This document shows positions 6,959 to 14,092 of a stretch of DNA of 16,755 bases, piece by piece. A program made the position numbers and the translations under genes. The notes beneath the pieces are model-generated. The model saw only the letters and a list, made by a program, of their open reading frames with translations. It was not told the origin of the DNA and ran no database searches. Origin of the DNA: Bacillota bacterium (lineage in GTDB: Bacteria > Bacillota > Clostridia > Oscillospirales > Oscillospiraceae). Positions within the stretch are counted from its first letter, which is position 1. The number at the start of each line of letters is the position of its first letter. The stretch is taken from positions 1-16,755 of the forward strand of contig JAJUHD010000037.1 in the NCBI GenBank assembly GCA_029268085.1. Direction: 5' to 3'.

Positions 6959-7963
6959 ATGGAAAGAACAGATCTTTTTTCCGAACAGAAAAAACTGAAA
7001 GCGCCAAACGGCATGGCAATGCTCATAATAAACACGCTTGTCATCGCAGTCTGCATTTTTGGTTTGATAGTCGGAGCAGGCCGTGCTGAAAACGGCGGCT
7101 TGGGCGTAGCACTTATAATTATTTGCATTATTGTCGGTTTCATCGTCTGCCCCATCCTTTACGCCGGACTAAAAGTACTCAAGCCAAACGAGGCTCTCGT
7201 CCTTACGCTTTTCGGCAAGTACTACGGCACGCTCGAGGGCGCAGGCTTCTACTTCGTTAACCCCTTCGTTGCAGCGGTCAACCCTACTAAGACGACAGCC
7301 GCGGAAGCCGCACAGAAACAGAAACAGAGAACAGACAAATCCGAAAAGGCCGATACCGCCGCCGGCAAGGCCGTTTCCCTCAAGGTCATGACACTCAACA
7401 ATGACCGCCAAAAGGTCAACGACAAGCTCGGCAACCCAATTGAAATCGGCGTTGTGGTCATATGGCGCGTAATTAATGCCGCCAAAGCAGTTTTTAACGT
7501 CGACAATTACATAGAATTCCTCTCGATTCAGGCAGACAGCTCACTGCGCAACATCGTTCGCCTCTATCCTTACGACATCTGGGATGAGGACGAATCTTCC
7601 GATGAACTCTCCCTCCGCGGAAGCAGTCAGGAGGTCGCGCAGAAGCTCAAGCAGGAGCTTCAGACAAAGGTCGAGGATGCCGGTCTTGAGATTGTCGAAA
7701 CCCGTATAACCCACCTCGCCTATTCGCCGGAGATAGCCGCCGCCATGCTCCAGCGCCAGCAGGCCAGCGCAATAATCGACGCCCGCAAGCTCATCGTCGA
7801 AGGCGCCGTCGGCATGGTCCAGATGGCCCTCAACAAGCTGAGCGAGAACGAGATCGTCGAGCTAGACGACGAGCGCAAGGCGGCGATGGTGTCTAATCTC
7901 CTCGTCGTGCTATGCGGCAACAAGGAAGCCCAGCCGATAGTAAACAGCGGATCAATTTATTAA
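6959..7963 (+). CDS. SPFH (stomatin/prohibitin/flotillin) domain membrane protein
   Basis: This 334-residue protein begins with about 18 soluble residues, then two hydrophobic segments (about 19-39 and 48-71). The SPFH/band 7 domain follows, recognisable from LKPNEALVLTLFGKYYGTLEG-like residues after position 72, the G-F-Y-F-V-N-P-F segment, the NPIEIGVVVIWRV strand and the E-T-R-I-T-H-L-A-Y-S-P-E-I-A-A-A-M motif. A Lys/Gln-rich, low-complexity insert lies between strands near residues 115-135. Such proteins oligomerise at the membrane and organise microdomains or stress responses. The substrate or partner here is unknown. The start at 6959 has GGAGG 5 bases upstream. An in-frame ATG at 6944 has a poorer site. 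The RHH gene begins 5 bases after the stop. Confidence 0.88.
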   Translation: MERTDLFSEQKKLKAPNGMAMLIINTLVIAVCIFGLIVGAGRAENGGLGVALIIICIIVGFIVCPILYAGLKVLKPNEALVLTLFGKYYGTLEGAGFYFVNPFVAAVNPTKTTAAEAAQKQKQRTDKSEKADTAAGKAVSLKVMTLNNDRQKVNDKLGNPIEIGVVVIWRVINAAKAVFNVDNYIEFLSIQADSSLRNIVRLYPYDIWDEDESSDELSLRGSSQEVAQKLKQELQTKVEDAGLEIVETRITHLAYSPEIAAAMLQRQQASAIIDARKLIVEGAVGMVQMALNKLSENEIVELDDERKAAMVSNLLVVLCGNKEAQPIVNSGSIY

Positions 7964-7968
7964 TTATC

Positions 7969-8163
7969 ATGGATAAGAACGAAAAATCAAAAAAGCAGGT
8001 TCCCCTGCGGCTTTCGCCCTCCCTATATGATAAGCTCGCGGCATGGGCGGAGGATGATTTTCGCTCAGTAAACGGGCAGATAGAATATCTTCTGACAGAA
8101 TGCGTAAAAAAACGTTACGGCAAAAGCGCCTTAGGCGATGACGAAAAGGAAAAAAATAACTGA
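7969..8163 (+). CDS. Small Arc-like ribbon-helix-helix DNA-binding protein
   Basis: This is a 64-residue protein. A basic N-terminus leads into a short strand QVPLRLS (10-16), helix 1 (about 17-29), a turn near RSVNGQ, and helix 2 (about 33-47), with a charged tail. This is the Arc/MetJ-type ribbon-helix-helix fold, in which a strand from each monomer enters the DNA major groove. The ATG lies 5 bases after the SPFH stop with no good Shine-Dalgarno, so translation is likely coupled to the upstream gene. I infer that it may bind the inverted repeat at 6890-6912 and regulate its own operon. No toxin-like partner is adjacent, so a toxin-antitoxin role looks unlikely. Confidence 0.82.
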   Translation: MDKNEKSKKQVPLRLSPSLYDKLAAWAEDDFRSVNGQIEYLLTECVKKRYGKSALGDDEKEKNN

Positions 8164-8170
8164 CAATAAA

Positions 8171-8209
8171 AGAAAACCGCCGCACCTATTTAAAGGTGCG
8201 ACGGTTTTT
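8171..8209. terminator. Bidirectional intrinsic terminator between convergent operons
   Basis: AACCGCCGCACCT (8175-8187) and AGGTGCGACGGTT (8194-8206) pair with one mismatch around a 6-base loop. Plus-strand T residues (8205-8209) follow, and an A-rich run (8167-8176) lies on the other side. It can terminate both the RHH operon and the minus-strand lipoprotein gene that ends at 8215. Confidence 0.88.
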
Positions 8210-8214
8210 ATTTG

Positions 8215-8688
8215 CTATTGTTTATTCGCTTCATTCAGTACAGCCTGTGCCTTAGAGGCATCGGCAGAGACAATGTAGAACACGTAAAGCCCGTTCTGCG
8301 TGACGATAGCGTCATCCAGCTTTGGAGGCTCAGCGGGAGCATATGATTCATAGATTGTTTTTTGCGTCTGAACCCTCTGAGCGGCATTCTCTTTCAGCTT
8401 TGCCGCAGCCTTTTCATCCGCGCACTTGAACAGCCCTATCTCCTCGGTCGTTGCGCCGGTGGAGCAATACAGCACGAATTCCGTTACATCTGCGTCCTCA
8501 AAACCATAAAACGAAGCGGCAATATCCTTTGTGACAGGGCTCAGAAAGTCCGAAAACGCGCCGCTGTCTTTTAACTGTGCCGCAAGCTTCTCCAAATCGT
8601 ATTGGACCGGGCCGGTCTTCTTAGCGCAACCCGAAAACACACCAAAAACCATACAAGCCGCCAGCAAGACCAGGCTCATCCTTTTCAT
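8215..8688 (-). CDS. DUF4358-type lipoprotein
   Basis: This 157-residue protein has a lipoprotein signal peptide: Lys-Arg start, hydrophobic core and lipobox V-F-S-G-C with Cys21 as the likely lipidated residue. The mature part contains Y-D-L-E-K-L-A-A-Q-L, a segment with F-Y-G-F-E-D-A-D-V-T and an Y-C-S-T-G-A-T-T-E-E-I-G block. I recognise this as the pattern of DUF4358 proteins of Firmicutes, whose function is unknown. I start at the ATG at 8686-8688 because AGAGG lies 7 bases upstream; the frame also extends to a TTG at 8703. It follows the SGNH hydrolase gene by 24 bases on the same strand, so both are probably on one transcript and act at the cell surface. Confidence 0.75.
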   Translation of the reverse strand: MKRMSLVLLAACMVFGVFSGCAKKTGPVQYDLEKLAAQLKDSGAFSDFLSPVTKDIAASFYGFEDADVTEFVLYCSTGATTEEIGLFKCADEKAAAKLKENAAQRVQTQKTIYESYAPAEPPKLDDAIVTQNGLYVFYIVSADASKAQAVLNEANKQ

Positions 8689-8712
8689 AAAAATACCTCT
8701 CAATATAATTCT

Positions 8713-9540
8713 CTATGCATAATGTGTCTTTACATAATTAAGCCAAGTTTTATATACATCTGCGGAAAAATGTACGCCGTCTGTAGTTTCATCGGCCGGA
8801 AGATATCCGTCGGGTCCCGCGAGCGCCGATACAAGATCCATATAATAACAGCCCTTGTCCGCCGCAAGCTGGTGAAGCGCCGTGTTGTATTCGGTTATCC
8901 TCGTCATGTTGAAGGTTTCGCTGCTATTGGATTTTGCCTGACTCACCGGCGTAAGCCCCATTATATAGATGTCACAGTCAGGCTGGGCAGCGATTATGGC
9001 GTCGAGCATCGTAGAGTAATAGTCTATGAAAGTATCTACATCATAACCGATCTCATTAATGCCGAGGAGTATGTAAATCTTGCCATAGGGCTTCTGCGTA
9101 AGTCCGTCCACAAGCGTACCCTGTGCGCCGTTCTCTAGCGTGATGCAGGCTTTGCTTGTTGCTCCGACTACGGTCATGCTTGTCGCGGCATAATAGTCAC
9201 AGGTAGTGAGCCCCGAAAACATCCGAAATCCGTCCATTAGGGAGTTCCCCATAAAAGCCGCATCCGAAAACCACGAATCGTCAACAGGTTCACGTTCAGT
9301 CAGGTCAGGCCCCGTTGTTTCCGTCGGTGAGGGCGAGGGAGAAGCCGTCTGCTCTGCGGAATTCGCCGCGACCGAAGGCGGCACTGCCGTTTCTTGGGAA
9401 GGCATTTGAGATGGCTCGGCTGACGGTGCATTTTTGGCAGCTTCTGATGTTTTTACGAAATAAGCCATGAGCACGACCAAGGCTATCAAAAGAGTAAAAA
9501 AAATCGCCTGTATTTTTTTGTTTTTTTTAGTACGAGTCAC
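8713..9540 (-). CDS. Membrane-anchored SGNH/GDSL-family hydrolase or O-acyl esterase
   Basis: This 275-residue protein has a basic N-terminus, one transmembrane helix (about 11-29), a Pro/Ser/Thr/Ala-rich extracellular linker (about 35-78), then an SGNH domain. Block I is F-M-G-N-S-L-M-D-G with Ser100 as the probable nucleophile. A glycine follows near residue 126, block III is G-I-N-E (160-163) with Asn162, and block V is D-G-V-H with Asp254 and His257. Such extracellular enzymes often add or remove acetyl groups on cell-wall polymers; the substrate here is unknown. The start is GTG at 9540, since an in-frame stop lies just upstream. Its AAAGGGG site is rather far (12 bases). The codons near the start contain A8, A7 and T8 runs. 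Confidence 0.83.
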   Translation of the reverse strand: MTRTKKNKKIQAIFFTLLIALVVLMAYFVKTSEAAKNAPSAEPSQMPSQETAVPPSVAANSAEQTASPSPSPTETTGPDLTEREPVDDSWFSDAAFMGNSLMDGFRMFSGLTTCDYYAATSMTVVGATSKACITLENGAQGTLVDGLTQKPYGKIYILLGINEIGYDVDTFIDYYSTMLDAIIAAQPDCDIYIMGLTPVSQAKSNSSETFNMTRITEYNTALHQLAADKGCYYMDLVSALAGPDGYLPADETTDGVHFSADVYKTWLNYVKTHYA

Positions 9541-9599
9541 GGCTCAAGCAGGCCCCTTTATTTATAAGTCACATTATGTCTACCTTGACAACTAATTAC

Positions 9600-9627
9600 A
9601 TTATAGCAAGCACTTTTCAATATGCAA
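9600..9627 (-). promoter_or_regulatory. Promoter of the SGNH hydrolase-lipoprotein operon
   Basis: Read on the minus strand, TTGCAT (9627-9622), a 16-base spacer and TATAAT (9605-9600) form a good vegetative promoter. The leader to the GTG start is about 50 bases. Confidence 0.7.
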
Positions 9628-9752
9628 GGATTATTTTGCGTTTTTTTCGACTTTTTTTAAGCCGTAAATTCCGCCTCGATTTTTATCTATGAGCCATGCT
9701 GCCAATATAAGTGTACGGATGGTTCAAAGTCGCAAATAAGAGCCGGAAACGA

Positions 9753-9781
9753 TTGACCCTTTTGTTGTTTGATGATATAAT
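9753..9781 (+). promoter_or_regulatory. Promoter of the methyltransferase-ECF-truA operon
   Basis: TTGACC (9753-9758), a 17-base spacer and TATAAT (9776-9781), with an extended TGA before the -10, form a strong promoter. Transcription should begin near 9788, about 42 bases before the ATG. The gap of 9541-9829 otherwise shows only T-rich stretches (9641-9659) and no gene. Confidence 0.8.
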
Positions 9782-9829
9782 TTCACGAATGATGATTCTA
9801 TCAAATGGTAAATTTTGCGAGGGTTCGCT

Positions 9830-10693
9830 ATGTGGGTATCTGACAAATGGAAAGACTATGAACTTATCGACTGCTCTGACGGCCAGAGGCTTGAGCGCTG
9901 GGGCAGTCAAATACTAATACGCCCCGACCCTCAGGCCATATGGAGCACCGCGCGCCTGAACCCCGCATGGAACAGGCCCTCGGCTAAATATAGCCGCAGC
10001 TCGACCGGCGGCGGGCACTGGGAAAAGAACAGTCTTCCCGAAAGCTGGAAAATACGCTACGACGAGCTCATATTCAACGTGAAGCCCATGAACTTCAAGC
10101 ACACAGGCATTTTTCCCGAGCAGGCAACAAACTGGGACTTTGCGATGTCAGCGATAAGGAACGCAGGGCGCTCCGTAAGTGTTATCAATCTTTTTTCCTA
10201 TACCGGCGCCGCAACACTCGCCTGCGCGAAGGCGGGCGCCTCGGTCTGCCATGTGGACGCGGCAAAGGGCATGGTTTCATGGGCTAAGGAGAACGCCGCA
10301 TCCTCCGGACTTGAGGATGCTCCCATTCGATGGATCGTCGACGACTGCAGCAAGTTTGTCGAACGCGAGATCCGCCGGGGCAAAAGGTACGACGCTATCA
10401 TCATGGACCCTCCGTCCTACGGTCGTGGGCCCGGCGGCGAGACATGGAAGCTCGAGGATAACCTCTGGAGTTTTGTCTGCCTCTGCGCAAATTTACTTTC
10501 CGACAGGCCGCTTTTCGTCATTATCAATTCATATACGACAGGACTTTCGCCTTCCGTTCTCGCCTATATCTCCGAGAGCGTTTTTACAAAGAAATTCGGC
10601 GGCAGCAGCGAGAGCCGCGAACTCGGGCTTCCAGTTTCAGAAACCGGACTTGTCCTGCCCTGCGGCGCAGCCTGCCGCTGGCTTGCAAAATAA
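9830..10693 (+). CDS. Class I SAM-dependent methyltransferase, RlmI-like (probable rRNA methyltransferase)
   Basis: This 287-residue protein has an N-terminal region without the PUA domain found in full RlmI, then a Rossmann methyltransferase domain. Motif I is V-I-N-L-F-S-Y-T-G-A (118-127), motif II is V-D-A-A-K-G-M-V, and a V-D-D segment follows. Motif IV is D-P-P-S-Y (193-197) in the context AIIMDPPSYGRG. This resembles the COG1092 family of 23S rRNA methyltransferases, but the exact base and site cannot be read from the sequence. GAGGG lies 6 bases before the ATG at 9830, which I prefer to a TTG 15 bases earlier. ecfA1 follows after 11 bases, so it is likely the first gene of the operon that ends in another RNA-modifying enzyme, TruA. 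Confidence 0.82.
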   Translation: MWVSDKWKDYELIDCSDGQRLERWGSQILIRPDPQAIWSTARLNPAWNRPSAKYSRSSTGGGHWEKNSLPESWKIRYDELIFNVKPMNFKHTGIFPEQATNWDFAMSAIRNAGRSVSVINLFSYTGAATLACAKAGASVCHVDAAKGMVSWAKENAASSGLEDAPIRWIVDDCSKFVEREIRRGKRYDAIIMDPPSYGRGPGGETWKLEDNLWSFVCLCANLLSDRPLFVIINSYTTGLSPSVLAYISESVFTKKFGGSSESRELGLPVSETGLVLPCGAACRWLAK

Positions 10694-10704
10694 AGGAATA
10701 GCGT

Positions 10705-11538
10705 ATGGAACCTATTATCAAAGTCAAAGACGTCGTTTTCCGGTATGAGGGAGAGGATGAGCCCGTACTGAACTCTGCGTCGCTTGAAATCGAGGAAGGC
10801 GCTTTTGTCGTCGTTCTCGGTCACAACGGTTCGGGAAAATCGACGCTTGCAAAGCACCTGAACGGCATTCTCATTCCAAACGAGGGCAGCGTGCTCGTCC
10901 GCGGCATGGATACGCGTGACGAGAATAAGATTCTCGATATCAGGCGCACCGTCGGAATGGTCTTTCAGAACCCCGATAACCAGATGGTCGCCTCGGTCGT
11001 TGAGGATGACGTTGCTTTCGCTCCCGAAAATCTGGGCTTGCCACCTGAAGAGATACGCGCCCGTGTTGACGAAGCTCTGAAGCTCGTCGATATGTACGAT
11101 TACCGTCTTCACTCGCCGCACCTGCTTTCTGGAGGACAGAAGCAGCGCGTCGCGATAGCTGGTGTCATCGCCATGCGCCCGCGCTGCATAGTGCTGGACG
11201 AGCCGACAGCGATGCTCGACCCGCGGGGCCGGCGTGAGGTCATGGATACAATCAAACGTCTCTGCCGTGAAAACGGCATCACGATAGTCCTAATTACTCA
11301 CCATATGAACGAGGCGATCGATGCTGACCGCGTTTTCGTCATGTCGAACGGCCGTGTCGTAAGTCAAGGCACGCCGAGGGAGGTTTTCTCGGATATAGAT
11401 GCTCTTAAGGCCGAGGGCTTGACAGTTCCCGACACGGCGGAACTCCTGTATGAGCTGAGACTCGCGGGTCTTGAGTTTCCGAATGGTACGCTGACTGTCG
11501 AGGAATGCGCCCGGGCGATTGCCGCCGCTTTAAAATAA
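10705..11538 (+). CDS. ecfA1: ECF transporter ATP-binding subunit EcfA1
   Basis: This 277-residue ABC ATPase has Walker A G-H-N-G-S-G-K-S-T (39-47), a Q-loop M-V-F-Q-N-P-D-N-Q, the signature L-S-G-G-Q (141-145), Walker B V-L-D-E-P with Asp165 and Glu166, and the switch histidine in I-T-H-H (about 199). FQNPDNQ is typical of the EcfA1/CbiO group. It forms the ATPase heterodimer of an energy-coupling factor transporter for vitamins or metal ions, together with EcfA2 and EcfT. AAAGGA precedes the ATG. The order ecfA1-ecfA2-ecfT-truA is the classic Firmicutes arrangement and firmly supports the assignment. No substrate-binding S component lies nearby, as expected for a shared group II module. Confidence 0.94.
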   Translation: MEPIIKVKDVVFRYEGEDEPVLNSASLEIEEGAFVVVLGHNGSGKSTLAKHLNGILIPNEGSVLVRGMDTRDENKILDIRRTVGMVFQNPDNQMVASVVEDDVAFAPENLGLPPEEIRARVDEALKLVDMYDYRLHSPHLLSGGQKQRVAIAGVIAMRPRCIVLDEPTAMLDPRGRREVMDTIKRLCRENGITIVLITHHMNEAIDADRVFVMSNGRVVSQGTPREVFSDIDALKAEGLTVPDTAELLYELRLAGLEFPNGTLTVEECARAIAAALK

Positions 11539-11543
11539 ACGCC

Positions 11544-11565
11544 CATGGAAAGCCTGATTTCCATG
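11544..11565 (+). other. Perfect hairpin between ecfA1 and ecfA2
   Basis: CATGGAAA (11544-11551) pairs perfectly with TTTCCATG (11558-11565) around a 6-base loop, within the 46-base gap. It has no T run. It ends a few bases before the ecfA2 ribosome binding site AAAGGAAAA. It could adjust mRNA stability or translation of the second subunit, or be chance. Confidence 0.35.
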
Positions 11566-11584
11566 CGATAAAGGAAAAGATAAA

Positions 11585-12448
11585 ATGCCGACCATAAAGA
11601 CAGAAGAGCTGACGCATGTTTACAGCATAGGCAGCCCCTTTGAAAGCGTCGCGCTCGAAAATGTAAATATAGAGATCGCGCAGGGCGAGTTCGTTGGGCT
11701 CATCGGACACACCGGTTCGGGAAAATCAACCTTTGTTCAGCACCTTAACGGGCTCCTCCTGCCTACGGGCGGCAGGGTCCTGCTTGACGGAGTCGATATA
11801 AACTCTTCCAAAAAGCTCCGACATGAGGCCCGCTTTAAGATCGGGCTTGTGTTCCAGTACCCCGAATATCAGCTTTTTGAGGATACTGTTTACAGAGACA
11901 TTTCCTTCGGTCCCCGGAACATGAAGCTCGGAAAGAAGGAGATCGATGAGCGCGTCCGCGAGGCTGCCGGCTTTGTCGGTGTTCCGGAAACGATCTTCGA
12001 CAAGTCCCCTCTCGAGCTGTCGGGCGGTCAGAAGCGCAGAGTCGCTATCGCAGGAGTTATCGCCATGCGTCCTGATGTACTTGTCTTGGACGAGCCAACG
12101 GCGGGTCTTGATCCCGAGGGCTGCGAAAGCATACTGAGGAACATCTCCGATTACCGCAGGGCCACCGGAGCAACGGTTATCCTCGTTTCGCACAGCATGG
12201 AGGACATTGCGCGCATCGCCGACAGGCTCGTCGTTTTTGACAGCGGCCATGTCGTTATGGAAGGCAGGCCAGATGAAGTCTTCTTGCAGGCGGAAAAGCT
12301 CCGCAGCATCGGACTCGATGTTCCTATCGTGACGGACATCGCGGCGCGCCTCCGCGAGCTTAATGTCGATGTCCCCGAATGCTGCTATACCGTAAGCCAG
12401 CTTCGCGACGCTATACTCGCTTTGAAAAGGAGGCGCGCGCCATGCTGA
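11585..12448 (+). CDS. ecfA2: ECF transporter ATP-binding subunit EcfA2
   Basis: This 287-residue ABC ATPase has Walker A G-H-T-G-S-G-K-S-T (41-49), the Q-loop F-Q-Y-P-E-Y-Q-L-F that marks EcfA2, the signature L-S-G-G-Q (145-149), Walker B V-L-D-E-P-T-A-G-L-D with Asp169 and Glu170, and the H-loop V-S-H-S-M. It pairs with EcfA1 to power vitamin or metal uptake through EcfT and an interchangeable S component. AAAGGAAAA lies about 7 bases before the ATG. Its last bases overlap the ecfT start by 7 bases, and the AAGGAGG ribosome binding site of ecfT lies inside this gene, which indicates translational coupling. Confidence 0.95.
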   Translation: MPTIKTEELTHVYSIGSPFESVALENVNIEIAQGEFVGLIGHTGSGKSTFVQHLNGLLLPTGGRVLLDGVDINSSKKLRHEARFKIGLVFQYPEYQLFEDTVYRDISFGPRNMKLGKKEIDERVREAAGFVGVPETIFDKSPLELSGGQKRRVAIAGVIAMRPDVLVLDEPTAGLDPEGCESILRNISDYRRATGATVILVSHSMEDIARIADRLVVFDSGHVVMEGRPDEVFLQAEKLRSIGLDVPIVTDIAARLRELNVDVPECCYTVSQLRDAILALKRRRAPC

Positions 12449-13248
12449 AGGACATAACCTTAGGACAATATTTTCCCGGTAACAGCTTCATCCATAGGCT
12501 AGACCCGCGCACGAAGCTCGTCTGTACGATGATATACATCGCGACGCTTTTTATCGCGAAATCATATGTGACCTATGGGATAATACTGCTCCTTTTAACC
12601 CTCTCGGTGGCGGTTTCAACAATCAAGCCCTCGGCATTTTTCAAAGGGCTCAAGCCGCTCACTTTCATCATTGTTTTTACCGCGATACTGAATCTTTTTT
12701 ATATTAAGGGCGGCGTAACGCTTTGGACCTGGTGGGTCCTTACGATAACGACAGAAGGAATAAAAACCGCGTTTTTCATGGTTCTCCGCATCATGATGCT
12801 CATTTGCGGCACCTTTCTGCTGACCTATACGACGACGCCGATAGCGCTTACGGACGGTCTGGAACTGCTCCTTAGCCCGCTTAAAAATATACGCGTCCCC
12901 GTACACGAATTCTCCATGATGATGAGCATCGCCCTGCGCTTTATCCCCACGCTCATCGAAGAGGCGGACAAGATAACAAACGCGCAGAAGGCTCGCGGCG
13001 CCGATTTTGAAACCGGAAAGCTGACCGACAGGGCCAAGGCGCTGCTTCCGCTTCTTGTCCCGCTTTTCGTCAGCGCGTTCCGCCGGGCAGACGAGCTTGC
13101 GATCGCGATGGAATCACGCTGTTATCACGGCGGAGAAGGCCGCACGCGCATGAAAAAGCTCAGCATGAGAACGGCCGATGTCGTCACACTTATATCTTCC
13201 GTTTTATTCTTGGCCGGGATTATCGTCCTTTCGAGGTTTGGATTATGA
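12442..13248 (+). CDS. ecfT: ECF transporter transmembrane subunit EcfT
   Basis: This 268-residue membrane protein has several hydrophobic helices. The N-terminal segment has the S-F-I-H-R-L-D-P-R-T-K-L pattern found at the start of EcfT proteins. Its two coupling motifs are A-R-G (184-186) and E-S-R-C-Y-H-G-G (224-231); the arginines engage the ATPase grooves. It forms the scaffold that binds the S component for vitamin or metal uptake. AAGGAGG (12427-12433) lies 8 bases before the ATG at 12442, so I use that start rather than one 63 bases upstream. The stop codon overlaps the truA start in an ATGA, showing tight coupling. Confidence 0.94.
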   Translation: MLKDITLGQYFPGNSFIHRLDPRTKLVCTMIYIATLFIAKSYVTYGIILLLLTLSVAVSTIKPSAFFKGLKPLTFIIVFTAILNLFYIKGGVTLWTWWVLTITTEGIKTAFFMVLRIMMLICGTFLLTYTTTPIALTDGLELLLSPLKNIRVPVHEFSMMMSIALRFIPTLIEEADKITNAQKARGADFETGKLTDRAKALLPLLVPLFVSAFRRADELAIAMESRCYHGGEGRTRMKKLSMRTADVVTLISSVLFLAGIIVLSRFGL

Positions 13249-14009
13249 GAAATATCGCTCTGCGTCTCGCTTATGACGGGACGCGGTATCACGGCTGGCA
13301 GGTTCAGAAAAACGAAATAACGGTCGCCGAAACTCTTGAAAAGGCACTTGCGAAGATGTGCGAACATCCGGTCAAGGCCGTCGGCTGCGGAAGAACGGAC
13401 GCAGGAGTGCACGCTCTGCGCTACTGTGCAAATTTTAAAACAGAGTGCGCCATACCGGTCGACCGCGTCCCACTTGCAGTGAACACGCTTCTGCCATATG
13501 ACATCGCCGTGACTGACGCTGTCGAAACGCCCGAAGATTTCAACTCGATTCTTTCATGCATAAAGAAGGAATATATCTACAAGCTTCATAACTCGCGCAT
13601 CCGTGATCCTTTCCTGACTTCCCGCGCTTGCTTTTTCCCCTCCCCGCTGGATGCCGAGCGCATGAAGGCCGCGGCGAAATATTTCGAGGGGACTCACGAT
13701 TTCAAAGCGGTACGCAGTCTCGGAACCGAAACGAAAACCACAGTGCGGACCGTTCATTGGTGCGTAATCGAAAAAGACGGCGACATGATAAACCTGCGTA
13801 TCTGCGCCGACGGTTTTCTTTACAACATGGTACGCGCCATTATGGGTACCATCGTCTACGCAGGCCTCGGAAAGATTGAGCCGGAGGCTATTCCCGCCTT
13901 GCTTGATGGCGGAGACCGCCGCCTAACGGGTCCGACTATGCCGCCGCAGGGTCTCTACATGTCCCGCGTATGGTACGACGGTAAGGTCGGCGAAATGATG
14001 ATGAAGTGA
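13245..14009 (+). CDS. truA: tRNA pseudouridine synthase A
   Basis: This 254-residue enzyme converts uridines 38-40 of tRNA anticodon stems to pseudouridine. The N-terminus has L-A-Y-D-G-T-R-Y-H-G-W-Q (8-19). The catalytic aspartate is Asp52 in G-R-T-D-A-G-V-H-A. The C-terminal domain shows F-L-Y-N-M-V-R (TruA signature) and the P-P-Q-G-L-Y segment. Length is normal. The start overlaps the ecfT stop by 4 bases (ATGA). In many Firmicutes rplM and rpsI follow truA; here they do not, and an unrelated cluster begins after an 83-base gap with its own promoter. Confidence 0.95.
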   Translation: MRNIALRLAYDGTRYHGWQVQKNEITVAETLEKALAKMCEHPVKAVGCGRTDAGVHALRYCANFKTECAIPVDRVPLAVNTLLPYDIAVTDAVETPEDFNSILSCIKKEYIYKLHNSRIRDPFLTSRACFFPSPLDAERMKAAAKYFEGTHDFKAVRSLGTETKTTVRTVHWCVIEKDGDMINLRICADGFLYNMVRAIMGTIVYAGLGKIEPEAIPALLDGGDRRLTGPTMPPQGLYMSRVWYDGKVGEMMMK

Positions 14010-14040
14010 AGCTGACAACAATTACAATTAACAAATAATC

Positions 14041-14069
14041 TATTTATTTTTCGGAGAACATGCTATAAT
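14041..14069 (+). promoter_or_regulatory. Extended -10 promoter of the beta-propeller-CvpA-Clp cluster
   Basis: TGC-TATAAT (14061-14069) is a perfect extended -10 element. The -35 region at about 14041-14047 is only AT-rich. The likely start point is near 14076, leaving a very short leader before the ATG at 14093. Confidence 0.5.
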
Positions 14070-14092
14070 GCAAAGGATGGCGTGGATTTTAT

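Noticed and set aside
7969..8163. RHH protein as the antitoxin of a toxin-antitoxin pair
   Set aside because: No small toxin gene is adjacent; the partner is a 334-residue SPFH membrane protein and a terminator follows directly.
9584..9606. TTGACA with a TATAGC downstream as a plus-strand promoter
   Set aside because: The spacer is only about 11 bases. The same region is explained by the minus-strand promoter at 9600-9627.
10564..11121. A 185-codon minus-strand frame across the methyltransferase-ecfA1 junction
   Set aside because: It is antisense to two well-recognised genes and crosses their boundary.
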